A stretch of 8,211 bases of DNA, taken from an uncultured Clostridia bacterium. GTDB taxonomy: Bacteria; Bacillota; Clostridia; TANB77; CAG-508. Location: assembly GCA_948528155.1 (NCBI GenBank), contig CAOSZT010000015.1:18383-26593 (forward strand), read 5' to 3'. The notes beneath the pieces were generated by a model. It was not told the DNA's origin, did no database searches, and saw only the letters and a list, made by a program, of their open reading frames with translations. A program made the position numbers and the translations under genes. Shown here piece after piece: positions 1 to 6,329 of this stretch; the stretch's first letter is position 1, and the number at the start of each line of letters is the position of its first letter.

Positions 1-76
1 TAATTGTAATGAAAATGTTAAAAAAGCTTTGAAAGTCTTTTCCGTAGACATGTATTTATTGTGTAAAATTGTGCCA

Positions 77-105
77 TTTACAAATTAATTATTTAGTGTT
101 TTAAT
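77..105 (+). promoter_or_regulatory. Candidate sigma-A promoter for the dockerin/cohesin operon
   Basis: A -35 box TTTACA (77-82, 5 of 6 consensus bases) and a -10 box TTTAAT (100-105, 5 of 6) are separated by exactly 17 bases. The predicted start near 112 gives a leader of about 28 bases carrying the GGAGG site before the ATG at 140, the same short-leader layout as the other promoters in this window. The surrounding DNA is so AT-rich that a chance match is possible. Confidence 0.5.
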
Positions 106-129
106 TATTATTATATAGTAATATATTGT

Positions 130-134
130 GGAGG
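130..134 (+). promoter_or_regulatory. Ribosome binding site that fixes the start at 140
   Basis: GGAGG lies 5 bases before the ATG at 140. A GTG at 128 is in the same frame and would add four residues, but it overlaps this site and has no ribosome binding site of its own. The ATG at 140 is therefore the better start. Confidence 0.85.
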
Positions 135-139
135 TTAAT

Positions 140-3100
140 ATGGAAAGAAAATTTAATAGTAGAAAGGTTTGTATTTTTATATCATTGATATTTGTAATAG
201 TTGCAATTGCTATTTTTGGTATTTTTATTGTGAGAAGTAAAAATATTGTAAAAATTTCAAATATTGAAGATAATGATAAAATGGCACTCACTAGTCAAGA
301 TGGTATATGGGAATATTCTTTAGATTATGATAGTGTGTATGTAGAAAAATATAAAGGAACTGATACAGATGTTAATATACCTAGTACAATTGATGGAAAA
401 GTTGTTATTGGAATAGCAGATAGATCAAATGAAGAGAATTTTTTTGATGATCCTAGTAGTATAACAACTGTAAGTATTCCTTCAACTGTAACTTATATAG
501 GGAGATTTGCATTTTATAATTGTACAAATTTAACAAATTTAGAGATGCCAGAAGGAATAAAACGTATATCTGCTCATACATTTAATAATTGTACAAGTTT
601 AGAAAGTTTAGAAATACCAGAAGGGGTAACAACTATAGATGAGTATGCATTTGGGAATTGTACAAGTTTGAAAAATATACAAATTCCAACGAGTGTAAAA
701 CAAATAAATGTGCAAGCATTTGTTAATTGCGAAAGTTTAACAAATATAGAAATACCAGAAGGAGTTACAAATATAAGTCATTATTTATTTGCTGGATGTA
801 AAAAATTAACAAATATAGTAATTCCTGAGGGAGTAACAAGTATAGGGATACATGCGTTTTCTGAATGTATTGAATTAGCAAGTATAGTGATACCAGAAGG
901 AGTAACAACTATAGAAAATGGTGCATTTTATAGATGTGAAAGTTTAACAGATGTAGTAATTCCAAGTACTGTAACAAGTATAGGAAAGTCAGCATTTACT
1001 ACTTGTAAAAGTTTAACAAGTATAGAAATACCAGAAGGAGTAACAGTTATTGAGCAAAATACATTTAGTGACTGTCGTAATTTAACAAGTGTAGTAATAC
1101 CAACAAGTGTAACAAGTATAGGAAAAAATGCGTTTTTCTCTTGTGAATCTTTAGAAAGTGTACAAATACCAGGAAATGTAAAAACTATAGGAGAAGATGC
1201 ATTTTCTAGATGTAATGGTTTAAAAAATGTAGAAATTATGGAAGGTGTAACTACCATAGGTAATTCAGCATTTGTAGTATTTAACGATTTAAGTGTTACA
1301 ATTCCAAGAAGTGTAACTAGTATAGACAATTCATTTAATGCTCAACAAGTAGCTATTTATTGTTATGAAAATTCAGAAGCAAGTAGATTTGCTCAAAGTG
1401 AAAATACAACATATGTAATTTGTGAAGAAATATCTGGAAATGAAATAAGGGTAAAGACAGCAGAAGTTAATGGAAATAAAAATTTAGTAATCCCAAGTAA
1501 TTTTTATGGAAAACCTGTTACAGAAATTGGTGCTAGTGCATTTAATGAATGTAGTTTGTTGCAAAGTATAGAAATTTCTGAAGGTGTGGAAATAATAAGA
1601 GAGAATGCTTTTGCTGAATGTACAAATTTAGAAAGAATAGAAATTCCAGAAAGTGTAACAACAATAGAAGGTTCAATTTTTTATGAATGTAAAAGTTTAA
1701 TAAGTGTAGATATTCCAAATGGTGTAACAAGAATACCAGCATATATGTTTTCAGGGTGTAGTAATTTAAGAAGTGTAAATATTCCAACAGGTGTGACCAT
1801 TATTGAAATCTCAGCATTTGTTAATTGTGAAAGTTTAACAAGCATAAAGCTTCCTGAAGGGCTAACAACAATAGGAGATACAGCCTTTCTTAATTGTAAA
1901 AGTTTAACAAACATAGAGATTCCATCAAGTGTAACAAGTATAGGTAGAGCAACATTTAATGGAAGTGGTTTAGAAAACATAGAAATTCCATCAGGTGTAA
2001 CAGATATTGGAATAAATGCGTTTTTTTCATGTAGTAAATTACAGAATATAAATGTAGATACAAATAATAAAAATTATAGTAGTGAACAGGGAGTTTTATT
2101 TGATAAAAATAAAACAGTACTTATTGCATGTCCTGCAGGGAGTTTAAATACTGAATATATTATTCCATCAAGTGTAACAAATATAGAAGATAGAGCGTTT
2201 TGGGGTTGTAGTAATATAAAAAATATAAAAATTCCAGAAACTGTAACAAGTATAGGAATTCTTAATTTTGCAAGCTGTGAAGATTTAACTGTTACTATTC
2301 CAAAAAGTGTAACAACTATAGATGATACTGCATTTGAAAACTCAACTAATACAACAATTAAGTGTTATAGAAATTCATATGCACATGAATTTGCTGTTAA
2401 TAAGGCAATAAATTTTATTTTAATAGATACACTTAAAAGTATTTCTATTAAAACACTTCCAACAAAGACAAGTTATGTACAAAATAAAGAAGAGTTAAAT
2501 TTTTCAGGTGGAGTGTTGACATTAACCTTTGAAGATGATACAAGTTCAGAGTTAAATATTATTACAGATGGTGAATTAACAGAAGGAATAACTGTAAGTA
2601 ATTTTGATAATAAAATATTAGGTGATCAAGAAATAACTATAACATATCAAGGTTATGAAACAAAGCTTAAAGTAAATGTAATACAAGACTTTACATATGA
2701 AGAAAAAGATGGTGAAAATGGAAAAGAAATAATTATAACAGGTATAGGAACTATTCCAGAGGATAATAATATAGTTATTCCAGAAGAGATAAATGGAAAT
2801 CCAGTAACAGAAATAGGACCAGGTGCTTTTAAAGATAAAGATGAATTAATTAGTATAGAAATACCAGATACAGTAATTAAAATAGAAGATGATGCATTTG
2901 AAGGTTGTGATGACATTACTATAGAGTGTAATTCTAATTCTACAGCAGAACAGTTTGCAAAAGATAAAGATATGAATTATGAATTATTAGATAAAACGAT
3001 TGCAAATATTTCTATTAAAAAAGTTCCAAATAAAATATTATATACTAAAGAAGATACAGAGCTAGATGTTACAGGTGGAAGAATTTTATTAACTTATACA

Positions 3101-3448
3101 GATGGTGATTCTAGTCCTATAAGTATGAAAAAGACTGGTGTACAAATGACAGGATTTAATAATACAGTGTTAGGAGAACAACAAATAAAAGTAAGTTATA
3201 AGGAAAAAGAAACATCATTTAATATAGAAGTTAAAGACAATTTAATATTGTTAGGTGATATAAATAGAGATGGTAAAGTAGATGCAACAGATTTATTACT
3301 AATGAAAAGACATATAATTGCACAAAGTAAAACAGATTGGATTTTAACAGGAGATAGTTTTGAACATGGAGATATGAATAGTGATAAATTAATAAATGCA
3401 ACAGATCTATTGTTACTAAAGAGAGTAATAGTAAAAAATAATAAGTAG
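140..3448 (+). CDS. BspA-type leucine-rich repeat surface protein with C-terminal dockerin
   Basis: A 1102-residue extracellular modular protein. Residues about 10-33 are a hydrophobic helix after a basic N-terminus; no convincing signal peptidase site follows, so it may stay as a membrane anchor. Residues about 109-400 hold roughly 12 tandem BspA-type (LRR_5) repeats of 23 residues, pattern I-x-I-P-x-x-V-T-x-I-x-x-x-A-F-x-x-C-x-x-L, then a cap (405-428). A second block of about 10 repeats (449-735) contains a non-repeat insertion and ends in another cap (740-763). A Big_3-like Ig domain (765-849), a short third repeat block with cap (851-950) and a second Ig domain (954-1031) follow. Residues 1038-1102 are a dockerin with two calcium loops: D1040, N1042, D1044, D1051 and D1078, N1080, D1082, D1089. 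BspA repeats are known from host- or surface-binding proteins; dockerins bind cohesins. The partner is probably the cohesin gene 14 bases downstream. The ligand of the repeats is unknown. Confidence 0.93.
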   Translation: MERKFNSRKVCIFISLIFVIVAIAIFGIFIVRSKNIVKISNIEDNDKMALTSQDGIWEYSLDYDSVYVEKYKGTDTDVNIPSTIDGKVVIGIADRSNEENFFDDPSSITTVSIPSTVTYIGRFAFYNCTNLTNLEMPEGIKRISAHTFNNCTSLESLEIPEGVTTIDEYAFGNCTSLKNIQIPTSVKQINVQAFVNCESLTNIEIPEGVTNISHYLFAGCKKLTNIVIPEGVTSIGIHAFSECIELASIVIPEGVTTIENGAFYRCESLTDVVIPSTVTSIGKSAFTTCKSLTSIEIPEGVTVIEQNTFSDCRNLTSVVIPTSVTSIGKNAFFSCESLESVQIPGNVKTIGEDAFSRCNGLKNVEIMEGVTTIGNSAFVVFNDLSVTIPRSVTSIDNSFNAQQVAIYCYENSEASRFAQSENTTYVICEEISGNEIRVKTAEVNGNKNLVIPSNFYGKPVTEIGASAFNECSLLQSIEISEGVEIIRENAFAECTNLERIEIPESVTTIEGSIFYECKSLISVDIPNGVTRIPAYMFSGCSNLRSVNIPTGVTIIEISAFVNCESLTSIKLPEGLTTIGDTAFLNCKSLTNIEIPSSVTSIGRATFNGSGLENIEIPSGVTDIGINAFFSCSKLQNINVDTNNKNYSSEQGVLFDKNKTVLIACPAGSLNTEYIIPSSVTNIEDRAFWGCSNIKNIKIPETVTSIGILNFASCEDLTVTIPKSVTTIDDTAFENSTNTTIKCYRNSYAHEFAVNKAINFILIDTLKSISIKTLPTKTSYVQNKEELNFSGGVLTLTFEDDTSSELNIITDGELTEGITVSNFDNKILGDQEITITYQGYETKLKVNVIQDFTYEEKDGENGKEIIITGIGTIPEDNNIVIPEEINGNPVTEIGPGAFKDKDELISIEIPDTVIKIEDDAFEGCDDITIECNSNSTAEQFAKDKDMNYELLDKTIANISIKKVPNKILYTKEDTELDVTGGRILLTYTDGDSSPISMKKTGVQMTGFNNTVLGEQQIKVSYKEKETSFNIEVKDNLILLGDINRDGKVDATDLLLMKRHIIAQSKTDWILTGDSFEHGDMNSDKLINATDLLLLKRVIVKNNK
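464..2353 (+). repeat. Tandem 69-bp repeats encoding BspA-type leucine-rich repeats
   Basis: Two arrays of 69-bp units (about 464-1345 and 1484-2353) each encode one 23-residue repeat. Recurrent DNA words include variants of AATACCAGAAGGAGTAACA and AGTTTAACAAGTATAG, so similarity is visible at the nucleotide level as well as in the protein. The second array is interrupted at about 2053-2150 by a segment without the repeat that encodes a hairpin-like insertion typical of BspA proteins. One further isolated unit lies near 2846-2925. The similarity makes unit gain or loss by recombination possible. Confidence 0.85.
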
Positions 3449-3462
3449 TTAGGAGAATAATA

Positions 3463-4209
3463 ATGAAAATTAGTAAATGTGTGATTTTATTTTTAATAGT
3501 AACTATTATTTTGAGTATAAATTTTACAGTATATTCAGCAACAGGAGATAGTTATGAGGTTAAAATGAATGCAGACAAGAAATCGTTAAAAACTGGTGAT
3601 ACAATTACAATTTCTTTAGTGTTAGATAATATAAATATACAAAGTGGAGAAAAGGGATTAGGATCTTATGAAGGTAGTATAGTTTATGACACTAACGTAT
3701 TTGAAAATTTGAAATTGTCTGGTAATACTGAATGGGATACACCTTTTGAAAATGAAGGTAGATTTACAGCTACAAGGTCAGATGGAAAATGTGTTAGTAA
3801 TACACAAAATATTGCAACAATTACTTTGAAGGTAAAAAGTGATGCTAAAGAAGGAAATTCTACTATACAAATTAAAAATTTTTCAGCTTCTAATGCAGTT
3901 GAAAATATTTCTACATCAGATGTTAGTTTGTCAGTAAAAATAGAAAAACAATCTAATACTGGAAACACAGGGAATACAGGAAATACTGGAAATACAGGGA
4001 ATAATACATCTACAGGTAATACTGGAAATAATAAGACTGATGGTAATACTAATAGTAGTTCAGTAAGTCAAAATAAAAATATTATTAGTAATTCAGCTGT
4101 TACTGGAAAATTGCCAAAGGCTGGTTTACAAAAGTCATTTGTTGTATTTATTGTTTTTTGTGTTGTTAATGTTATTTTTGCTTATGTATTTTATAAGAGA
4201 ACATATTAA
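3463..4209 (+). CDS. Cell-surface cohesin-domain protein with sortase-like LPKAG tail
   Basis: A 248-residue protein. Residues 1-25 are a signal peptide (basic start, hydrophobic core, likely cleavage near VYS-A). Residues about 28-162 resemble a cohesin: a beta-rich domain opening with L-K-T-G-D-T-I-T-I-S-L, then S-I-V-Y-D-T-N-V-F-E, and later A-T-I-T-L-K-V-K-S-D-A-K-E-G, the usual cohesin order. A low-complexity Asn/Thr/Gly/Ser linker (about 165-210) follows. The C-terminus has LPKAG at 217-221, a hydrophobic helix (about 226-243) and a basic KR tail, which fits a variant LPxTG sortase signal. If no sortase accepts LPKAG, the helix would still anchor it in the membrane. AGGAGA sits 6 bases before the ATG, and the gene starts 14 bases after the dockerin gene stops, so the two are probably co-transcribed. 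Inference: this is the surface receptor for the upstream dockerin, and perhaps for other dockerin proteins encoded elsewhere. The cohesin assignment is from pattern, not a profile search. Confidence 0.82.
   Translation: MKISKCVILFLIVTIILSINFTVYSATGDSYEVKMNADKKSLKTGDTITISLVLDNINIQSGEKGLGSYEGSIVYDTNVFENLKLSGNTEWDTPFENEGRFTATRSDGKCVSNTQNIATITLKVKSDAKEGNSTIQIKNFSASNAVENISTSDVSLSVKIEKQSNTGNTGNTGNTGNTGNNTSTGNTGNNKTDGNTNSSSVSQNKNIISNSAVTGKLPKAGLQKSFVVFIVFCVVNVIFAYVFYKRTY
3955..4026 (+). repeat. 9-bp tandem repeat encoding an Asn-Thr-Gly linker
   Basis: Five consecutive 9-bp units of the form AAYACWGGR encode Asn-Thr-Gly (3955-3999). After an 18-base variant stretch (4000-4017) one more unit follows at 4018-4026. 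The repeat spaces the cohesin domain from the cell-wall or membrane anchor. Such short in-frame repeats can change copy number by slippage without breaking the reading frame. Confidence 0.85.
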
Positions 4210-4221
4210 TAAATTTTATTT

Positions 4222-4258
4222 TAACCATTAAAGACTTTTCTTAGGTTTTTAATGGTTA
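4222..4258 (+). terminator. Terminator-like hairpin after the cohesin gene
   Basis: An 11-bp perfect outer stem (TAACCATTAAA at 4222-4232 with TTTAATGGTTA at 4248-4258) can be extended inward by a few weaker pairs. It lies 13 bases after the cohesin gene stop. The following T-run is short (ATTTG), so termination may be incomplete. Confidence 0.6.
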
Positions 4259-4310
4259 TTTGAATTATAGACCTTTTAAATTGTTTTCTTGCATATTTTC
4301 CTCTTTTTTT

Positions 4311-4346
4311 GTAAAAATAAAAACGAGTAGTCTGTAAAAACTACTC
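4311..4346 (-). terminator. Intrinsic terminator of the toxin-antitoxin operon
   Basis: On the minus strand a 7-bp stem (GAGTAGT paired with ACTACTC, 8-base loop, 4325-4346) is followed by GTTTTTATTTTTAC. The hairpin-plus-T-run polarity fits minus-strand transcription, ending about 50 bases after the toxin gene. Confidence 0.7.
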
Positions 4347-4393
4347 ATAAAATGGTAATGTGTAAATTGTATAGCATAGTGTATATAATTATT

Positions 4394-4667
4394 TTAAAAT
4401 AAATCAGAATGAGAACCTGTTCTTGAAACAGTTAATGTTATTTGATCTTTTTCAATAGCATAAATTAAAAGCCAATCGGGTTGAATGTGGCATTCTTTAA
4501 AACCGTTTATAAATACCTGTTAAATAATGTTCTTTATATTTAGCAGGTAAATTTTTATCTTCTACTAATAGTTGAATAACATATTTTAATTTATTAACAT
4601 CATATCCTCTTTTTTTAATTAACTTGTAATCTTTTTTAAATTGATTTGTATATTTAACTTTTAGCAC
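4394..4667 (-). pseudogene. yafQ: YafQ/RelE-family mRNA interferase toxin, split by a +1 frameshift
   Basis: Reading from a GTG at 4667, which shares one base with the antitoxin stop codon, gives 56 residues ending at a TAA at 4499-4497. Omitting one base near 4505-4501 restores a 90-residue protein ending at 4394, the normal YafQ length. The restored product ends R-T-G-S-H-S-D-L-F and contains C-H-I-Q-P-D-W, the signature of the YafQ branch of RelE-family ribosome-dependent endoribonucleases. The equivalents of the known YafQ active-site residues are all present: H47, H60, D64, H86 and F90. The first frame lacks all of these except H47, so the uninterrupted product should be inactive. The rest of the gene is undamaged, which suggests a recent mutation, a sequencing error or, less likely, translational frameshifting at TTT-TAA. 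In an intact system this toxin would cleave mRNA at the ribosome and be neutralised by the adjacent antitoxin. Confidence 0.85.
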
Positions 4668-4936
4668 TATTTATCCAACTCCTCGAACATTTCGTCTACA
4701 CTATCAAACGCTTTACTTAAATTTTTTCTGTTTTTTACATCTTCCATTGCTTGTATAGTTTCTTTATTAAATCTAGGTTTTCTAATTTCAAAAGGGATAC
4801 CGTCATTTAATATAACTTGATTTAAAAATACATTAATAGCTTCAGTAATAGATAAACCTAAATCATTTAATGTTTCTTCAGCTCTTTCTTTAACGCTAGG
4901 TTCTACTCTTATATGCAAAGTATCTGTTTTAGCCAT
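4667..4936 (-). CDS. dinJ: RelB/DinJ-family antitoxin
   Basis: An 89-residue protein. The start at 4936 is chosen because AGGAGGTG (4944-4951) lies 7 bases upstream; the frame stays open to 4999, but that extension covers the ribosome site and promoter and is not protein-like. Residues about 4-45 form the ribbon-helix-helix DNA-binding and dimerisation domain, beginning T-D-T-L-H-I-R-V-E. The family hallmark G-L-S-I-T-E-A-I-N-V-F-L-N-Q is followed by G-I-P-F-E-I. The acidic C-terminal part (about 55-89) would wrap around the toxin. It would bind the YafQ-type toxin encoded immediately downstream and repress its own operon. Antitoxin and toxin reading frames overlap by one base (TAGTG), typical of translational coupling. 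The antitoxin looks intact while the toxin gene is disrupted. Confidence 0.93.
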   Translation of the reverse strand: MAKTDTLHIRVEPSVKERAEETLNDLGLSITEAINVFLNQVILNDGIPFEIRKPRFNKETIQAMEDVKNRKNLSKAFDSVDEMFEELDK

Positions 4937-4967
4937 AATACAACACCTCCTATACTCTATTATATGT

Positions 4968-4996
4968 ATTGTATCACATTTTATACACAAAATCAA
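4968..4996 (-). promoter_or_regulatory. Promoter and candidate operator of the toxin-antitoxin operon
   Basis: On the minus strand a -35 box TTGATT (4996-4991) and a -10 box TACAAT (4973-4968) are 17 bases apart, giving a leader of about 25 bases to the antitoxin ATG. An inverted repeat TGTAT-8 bases-ATACA (4970-4974 and 4983-4987) overlaps the -10 box. That is a plausible operator for the ribbon-helix-helix antitoxin, because these operons are usually autoregulated. The promoter is well supported; the operator is inference. Confidence 0.7.
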
Positions 4997-5277
4997 CACA
5001 ATTGTTAATGAAAATATAAATTAGGAAAAATGGAATTAATGCTAAATCTAACATTTATAGTAATGTTAATAATAGCAAAGGGACATATAAAAAATATAAG
5101 AAGTTTAGTTGCATAGCACTTTTTATGAAATTATGTAAAGCAAAATAGGGATATTGTAATCTTTTTTTGTTATAAAAATTTTAGAATTAAAAAAAAATTT
5201 AATAAGTTTTCAAAAAGCAAAAGTGTAAATATATGGAAGTTATATCTTCAAAAAAGGGTACAAACGAAGAAATTCAA
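4997..5277. other. Gene-free stretch between divergent promoters
   Basis: From the antitoxin start to the next ATG there are 404 bases without a convincing gene. The two ends hold the divergent promoters; this central part is extremely AT-rich with A- and T-runs (for example near 5161-5205). The only notable frame is a 28-codon hydrophobic peptide at 5030-5116 with a weak AGGA upstream; I do not consider it a supported gene. I see no tRNA, riboswitch or CRISPR structure. Confidence 0.6.
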
Positions 5278-5306
5278 TTGTAAATTTTTTGATATCATGA
5301 TATAAT
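5278..5306 (+). promoter_or_regulatory. Sigma-A promoter of the 283-residue membrane protein gene
   Basis: A perfect -10 box TATAAT (5301-5306) lies 17 bases after a -35 box TTGTAA (5278-5283, 4 of 6). The predicted start near 5313 leaves a leader of about 28 bases that carries AGGAGG (5328-5333), 7 bases before the ATG. Confidence 0.75.
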
Positions 5307-5340
5307 ATTCTTAATAGGTTATGAAAAAGGAGGAAAATAT

Positions 5341-6192
5341 ATGAATGTAACTCTTCCAGAAAAAGAAAAATTTAATAAAAATACAATAGTTATTTATGTA
5401 GTTTGTGCTATAATTTGTATATTTTCGATTATTGTAGTTGTTGCAATTCAAGTTTTAGGTGATGATGTTGTTAATAATATGTTTGGAGTAAGTCAGCTAA
5501 TAAAAAGATCAGAAGAAGAAGAGCAACAATTAAAATTGCAGTTTGAAACTATGTTTGATAATTCTGTTGAAGATAAAGGAAATTATAGAAATCAAAAACT
5601 AGATGAAAATGAATTGATTGTTTATACGAAATATAAGAAACAGGAAAAAACTGATGATTATGAAGTAAATGTGAATTTACCTTATATAAATATTAAGAAT
5701 AAAGTAATTCAAAGTTTTAATGAAGAAATATCTAATACATTTGAAGCTAAATCAGAAGAAATTTTGCAAAATGATAATGTTAAAAATGCTATATATACAG
5801 TAAAATATAAGGCTAGTATAGAAAATAATATTTTGTCTTTAATTATATATTCAGATTTAAAACAGGACCTAAATGCTCAAAGAATAATTGTTCAGACTTT
5901 TTGTTATAATATAGAAGAAAAGAAAGAACTTGATTTAACTGATGTTTTAAAAATATATAGTTTAAATGGTGTTGATGTACAAAATAAAATTACTGATGAT
6001 ATAAAAAAAGAACAGAAGAAATCAGATGATTTAAGAGAACTAGGATATAGTGTTTTTTCTAGGGATGTACATAGTGATATATATAATATTGAAAATATAA
6101 AGGAATTTTTTATTTATAATAATAATATTTATATAATTTTTGCTTATGGTAATAGTGGTTTGACTAGTGAGAAAGATATTGTTATAATATAA
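5341..6192 (+). CDS. Membrane-anchored DUF4163/DUF3298-like protein
   Basis: A 283-residue protein with a short N-terminal tail, one membrane helix (about 15-38) and an acidic, possibly coiled stretch (about 47-75). The C-terminal part is presumably extracytoplasmic. Residues about 107-200 read as alternating strands and a helix (V-N-L-P-Y-I-N-I-K-N-K-V-I-Q-S-F-N-E-E-I, then I-L-S-L-I-I-Y-S-D-L). Residues about 200-283 have L-D-L-T-D-V-L and end in strands with Y-G-N-S-G-L-T-S-E. This order resembles the DUF4163 plus DUF3298 arrangement of RsiV-like anti-sigma factors and PdaC-like peptidoglycan deacetylases, but there is no deacetylase domain and no N-terminal sigma-binding domain beyond about 14 residues. 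The biochemical role is therefore unknown; a lysozyme-sensing or wall-associated role is only a guess. It has its own strong promoter and AGGAGG site. The family call is from pattern and needs a profile search. Confidence 0.75.
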   Translation: MNVTLPEKEKFNKNTIVIYVVCAIICIFSIIVVVAIQVLGDDVVNNMFGVSQLIKRSEEEEQQLKLQFETMFDNSVEDKGNYRNQKLDENELIVYTKYKKQEKTDDYEVNVNLPYINIKNKVIQSFNEEISNTFEAKSEEILQNDNVKNAIYTVKYKASIENNILSLIIYSDLKQDLNAQRIIVQTFCYNIEEKKELDLTDVLKIYSLNGVDVQNKITDDIKKEQKKSDDLRELGYSVFSRDVHSDIYNIENIKEFFIYNNNIYIIFAYGNSGLTSEKDIVII

Positions 6193-6211
6193 TTGTTAAT
6201 ATTAAAAATGT

Positions 6212-6248
6212 AAGTGATAATAGATATATGTAGTTCTATGTTACTTTT
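6212..6248 (+). terminator. Weak hairpin between the two membrane-protein genes
   Basis: AAGTGATAATAGA (6212-6224) can pair with TCTATGTTACTT (6235-6246) with one bulged A and two G-T wobbles around a 10-base loop. The right arm ends in TTTT. It could terminate transcription of the gene ending at 6192. It abuts the -35 box of the next promoter, so it could instead affect that promoter. Stability is modest. Confidence 0.35.
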
Positions 6249-6275
6249 GACAGGTAAGGTAAATTATAGTATAAT
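6247..6275 (+). promoter_or_regulatory. Perfect-consensus sigma-A promoter
   Basis: TTGACA (6247-6252), a 17-base spacer and TATAAT (6270-6275) match the consensus at all 12 positions. Transcription would start near 6282 and give a leader of about 48 bases to the ATG at 6330. A GGAG at 6276-6279 falls before the predicted start and so cannot serve as a ribosome site on this transcript. Confidence 0.85.
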
Positions 6276-6329
6276 GGAGACATAAAATGCGAATACTAAA
6301 AAAAATTATTAAAAATAGGAGGAATAGAG

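Noticed and set aside
2..88. Open frame from the window edge ending in TAA at 86-88, possible 3' end of an upstream gene
   Set aside because: It is only 28 codons, uses GTC, TCC and GAC, which are rare in the neighbouring genes, and overlaps the candidate promoter. An open run of this length is easily reached by chance.
928..1980. Long minus-strand open frames opposite the leucine-rich repeats
   Set aside because: They mirror the repeat periodicity of the plus-strand gene, lack ribosome sites and have no recognisable family. They are shadows.
464..2353. CRISPR-like reading of the regularly spaced repeats
   Set aside because: The repeats are coding, continuous in one frame and have no unique spacers; the 69-base period equals one 23-residue leucine-rich repeat.
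5030..5116. A 28-residue hydrophobic peptide frame starting at ATG 5030
   Set aside because: The upstream AGGA is short and very close to the ATG, there is no clear promoter or terminator, and hydrophobic frames arise easily in AT-rich DNA.
5148..5175. Possible terminator near the T-run at 5161-5168
   Set aside because: The only upstream pairing is three bases (GAT with ATC), too weak for a terminator, and no transcript is expected to end there.
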